Shown piece by piece: positions 62,401 to 64,000 of a DNA stretch of 64,000 nucleotides. The DNA lies in contig JAUJEA010000004.1 of the NCBI GenBank assembly GCA_030442035.1, forward strand, positions 558,001 to 622,000, in the 5' to 3' direction. The notes beneath the pieces are model-generated. The model saw nothing but the letters and a program-made list of their open reading frames with translations. It ran no database searches and was not told the DNA's origin. This DNA comes from Splendidivirga corallicola. GTDB lineage: Bacteria; Bacteroidota; Bacteroidia; Cytophagales; Cyclobacteriaceae. Numbering within the stretch: the first letter of the stretch is position 1; each line of letters starts with the position of its first letter. Both the position numbers and the translations under genes were made by a program.

Positions 62401-64000
62401 ATTAGCCGAAACAGTTCCGGAATTTGGATCAAGACAATCAACGTTGGTAGCTGATGCCGTGACGGCAGGAGAGGTTGATTCATCTAAAATGGTGTAGCTC
62501 GCAGTTGTTTCGCAACCCGAGCTTTTTTCACGAACCAATAAAGTATATTCTCCAGGAGACAACCCTGTAATCTCATGGCTAACACCGATTAAAGGGGATG
62601 TTAATATATCATTTCCCTGATACCATTCATATTCAAACCATCCAATGGGATCACCTCCATTTACCTCAGATTTCAGGTGACCGTTTGGATTCTTACAGTT
62701 AGAGAAGGAGGTTTGTAAAATAACTTGAGCTGACAATGTGCGCACAACATCGGCTACTGTAATTTGAACAGTATCCGAATTACAACTGGCAGTATTATGA
62801 GTGGCGTAAACTGTATATGTTCCCCCTGGAATATTGGCATAAATAGGTCCGACAAAATCTGGTGTTGCTGTAACCGTTGTACCGTTGAACCAATTAAAAG
62901 TATAATCAGCGGTTTCTTCAGATCCTCCGACTAATACAAAAGCTCTCACTGCTCCTGATGATTGCGAAGTGACATTACAAATTGCATTGTCAGCAACCAA
63001 TTCCGCTGACAGGTTAAAAGGTAAAGGATCTACCTGAGCGGAAAGCAAATTGTTATCATAGTCACATTCTACGAAATTAGTATTTGGCAGACTGATAGGT
63101 ACACTAGTACCAGCATCGTTGAGTGCTATATATAATACAAAATTAGAGCCGTTTCCATTAACAGTTAAATTATTTACATTCAAAACGCCGTTAATGGGTA
63201 GGTTACTAATTGTAATTATTTCGGTGTTAAGTTTTAATGCAGTTGGTGTAGTTGGATCTCCTTCATAAAAAGTGATGGGTAAATCTCCGCTCAGCGACAT
63301 GTCTCCCAAATTCTGGACTTGAAAGGAAATCGTAAAATCAGTATCAGGACATGTGGGTGTATTGACACTTAATGAATTGCCGACAAATGAGAGGTCCGGA
63401 GATGCATAAGTCGGACAGCCATTTGAGTCAAGGAAAGGAGATTGGTTCAAAAAGCCGTTCAATGGTGTATTAGGCCCTGAGGTACAGCTTCCGGTCGAAA
63501 AGACCAGGTGATGTTGCTGTTGCTGCACAGGAACACTTAGGTCATCATTGATATTTACATTAAAATAAGCATGTTGGTTCCAGACCCTTCTTGCCGGAAC
63601 CCATGGTTCGTTTGTAGATCTGAAAACACGGACCTGTGAATTGATAGAGTAGTTAAGATCATTAAAGTTTGCCCAGGCAAGAGCATCATCAGTACCACAA
63701 GGTACACAAAGTTCTGTGGCTCCATCTCCATCAACATCCGCCACGATCGGATATTCTATCGCTGTTCTGGAAATACAGGGTACAGTACCTCCGGGATAAA
63801 TGCTACCATCGGCACCATTAATAATGTACAACCATCTTTCATCCCTGTAGACAACCTCGGATGTTCCATCTCCATTGAAGTCGAACAAAGTACAGCCCGT
63901 ATAACCTGAGGATTGTTCATTGATGACCACCCGCCATAATAGATTAAAATTTTCATCCAGGGCATACAGATATTCTCCGGATACGTATGATACATCCATA
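50440..64000 (-). CDS. Giant SprB-like repetitive adhesin with type B type IX sorting domain (partial)
   Basis: More than 4,519 residues; the N-terminus is outside the window and the apparent Met at 63999 is not taken as the start. In protein order: FG-GAP/VCBS-like segments ([14 protein letters not shown], about 1-110), a CARDB-like domain (about 190-320), then a long array of Ig-like SprB-type repeats of about 90 residues each. Each repeat carries one Cys near its start (for example DQTSCDP, TICDP) and one near its end (TACEN, TSCPS), likely disulfides. Blocks of near-identical units have 180- and 203-residue periods. The last 90 residues are a gliding-motility-type (type B) C-terminal domain: [45 protein letters not shown], ending [21 protein letters not shown]. 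It is expected on the cell surface, acting in adhesion or gliding. Confidence 0.9.
   Translation of the reverse strand, partial: [4519 protein letters not shown]
52609..55638. repeat. 600/609-bp tandem repeats inside adhesin gene
   Basis: Marker sequences recur at fixed distances: a CACTAATGGAGG-type stretch at 53812, 54421 and 55030 (609 bp apart), and CATCACAACAAC at 52609 and 53209 (600 bp), with 597 bp to the next unit. Each unit encodes two Ig-like repeats (about 203 residues). The three 609-bp units are almost identical in DNA, not only in protein. The two 600-bp units share one half with them but have a different second half (with [14 protein letters not shown]). Confidence 0.85.
57601..61380. 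repeat. 540-bp tandem repeats inside adhesin gene
   Basis: The same junction sequence (GTAAAGTT near the end of a TTATCAACTGC-type stretch) recurs at 57601, 58141, 58681, 59221, 59761, 60301 and 60841, exactly 540 bp apart; the next unit is 3 bp shorter. Each 180-residue unit encodes an A module (DQTSCDP ... TAEVTLNNN) and a B module ([10 protein letters not shown] ... IEILDNT). The middle units (about 58,690-60,300) are nearly identical in DNA. Confidence 0.88.

Overview
The window looks like a chromosomal segment from a marine or soil bacterium of the Bacteroidota, most likely order Cytophagales. The reasons are a SusC/SusD pair, a PorP/SprF protein beside a giant SprB-like adhesin with a type IX secretion C-terminal domain, several PadR or other regulator genes paired with MacB/FtsX-type permeases, short AT-rich leaders without clear Shine-Dalgarno sequences, and a promoter at 9576-9605 that fits the Bacteroidota TTG-N19-TAnnTTTG consensus. 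No rRNA operon, intact tRNA, CRISPR array, transposase or prophage gene was seen.

Layout. 1-6841 is a carbohydrate-use locus: the end of a RhaT-like symporter, a secreted sialate O-acetylesterase-type esterase, SusC and SusD. 6842-8357 is about 1.5 kb without a convincing gene; it holds a terminator, several hairpins and three tandem degenerate tRNA-like units. 8358-9458 is a slipin-like SPFH protein. 9628-15536 is a PadR regulator with two tandem paralogous permeases. 15715-18165 holds a GntR regulator with a 9-bp inverted repeat at its start codon, a lipoprotein with two NTF2-like domains and an FKBP isomerase. 18320-21264 is a second PadR/permease pair. 21482-25965 holds a PAS protein with a phosphoacceptor domain but no ATPase, a secreted TPR protein and an aldonolactone-oxidase-like flavoprotein. 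26053-29381 (minus strand) is a Crp/Fnr regulator followed by three overlapping genes for iron enzymes likely to act on lipids. 29453-32989 is a membrane AraC regulator fused in frame to a permease. 33151-35362 encodes a secreted ComEC-like metallo-beta-lactamase and a membrane protein of unknown function. 35838-38508 is an NhaC-type antiporter with a PLP C-S lyase, followed by a nested inverted repeat. 38837-41086 is a DUF4838 lipoprotein. 41275-44240 is a third PadR/permease pair. 44300-47326 holds a MetR-like LysR regulator, a divergent 55-residue ORF, an EamA exporter and a DUF2807 protein. 47430-49133 is a protein made of eight helicase-associated repeats. 49474-64000 is PorP/SprF and a giant adhesin of more than 4,500 residues whose start lies outside the window.

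How the genes work together. The first locus would bind, de-acetylate and import an acetylated glycan. The four regulator/permease loci form one theme: similar large permeases without their own ATPase, each headed by a different N-terminal module and each paired with or fused to a regulator. The Crp-led cluster looks like a lipid-hydroxylation and desaturation unit. The adhesin and PorP/SprF should form a surface adhesion or gliding unit exported by the type IX system. All family assignments rest on motifs and architecture read by eye; no database search was run.
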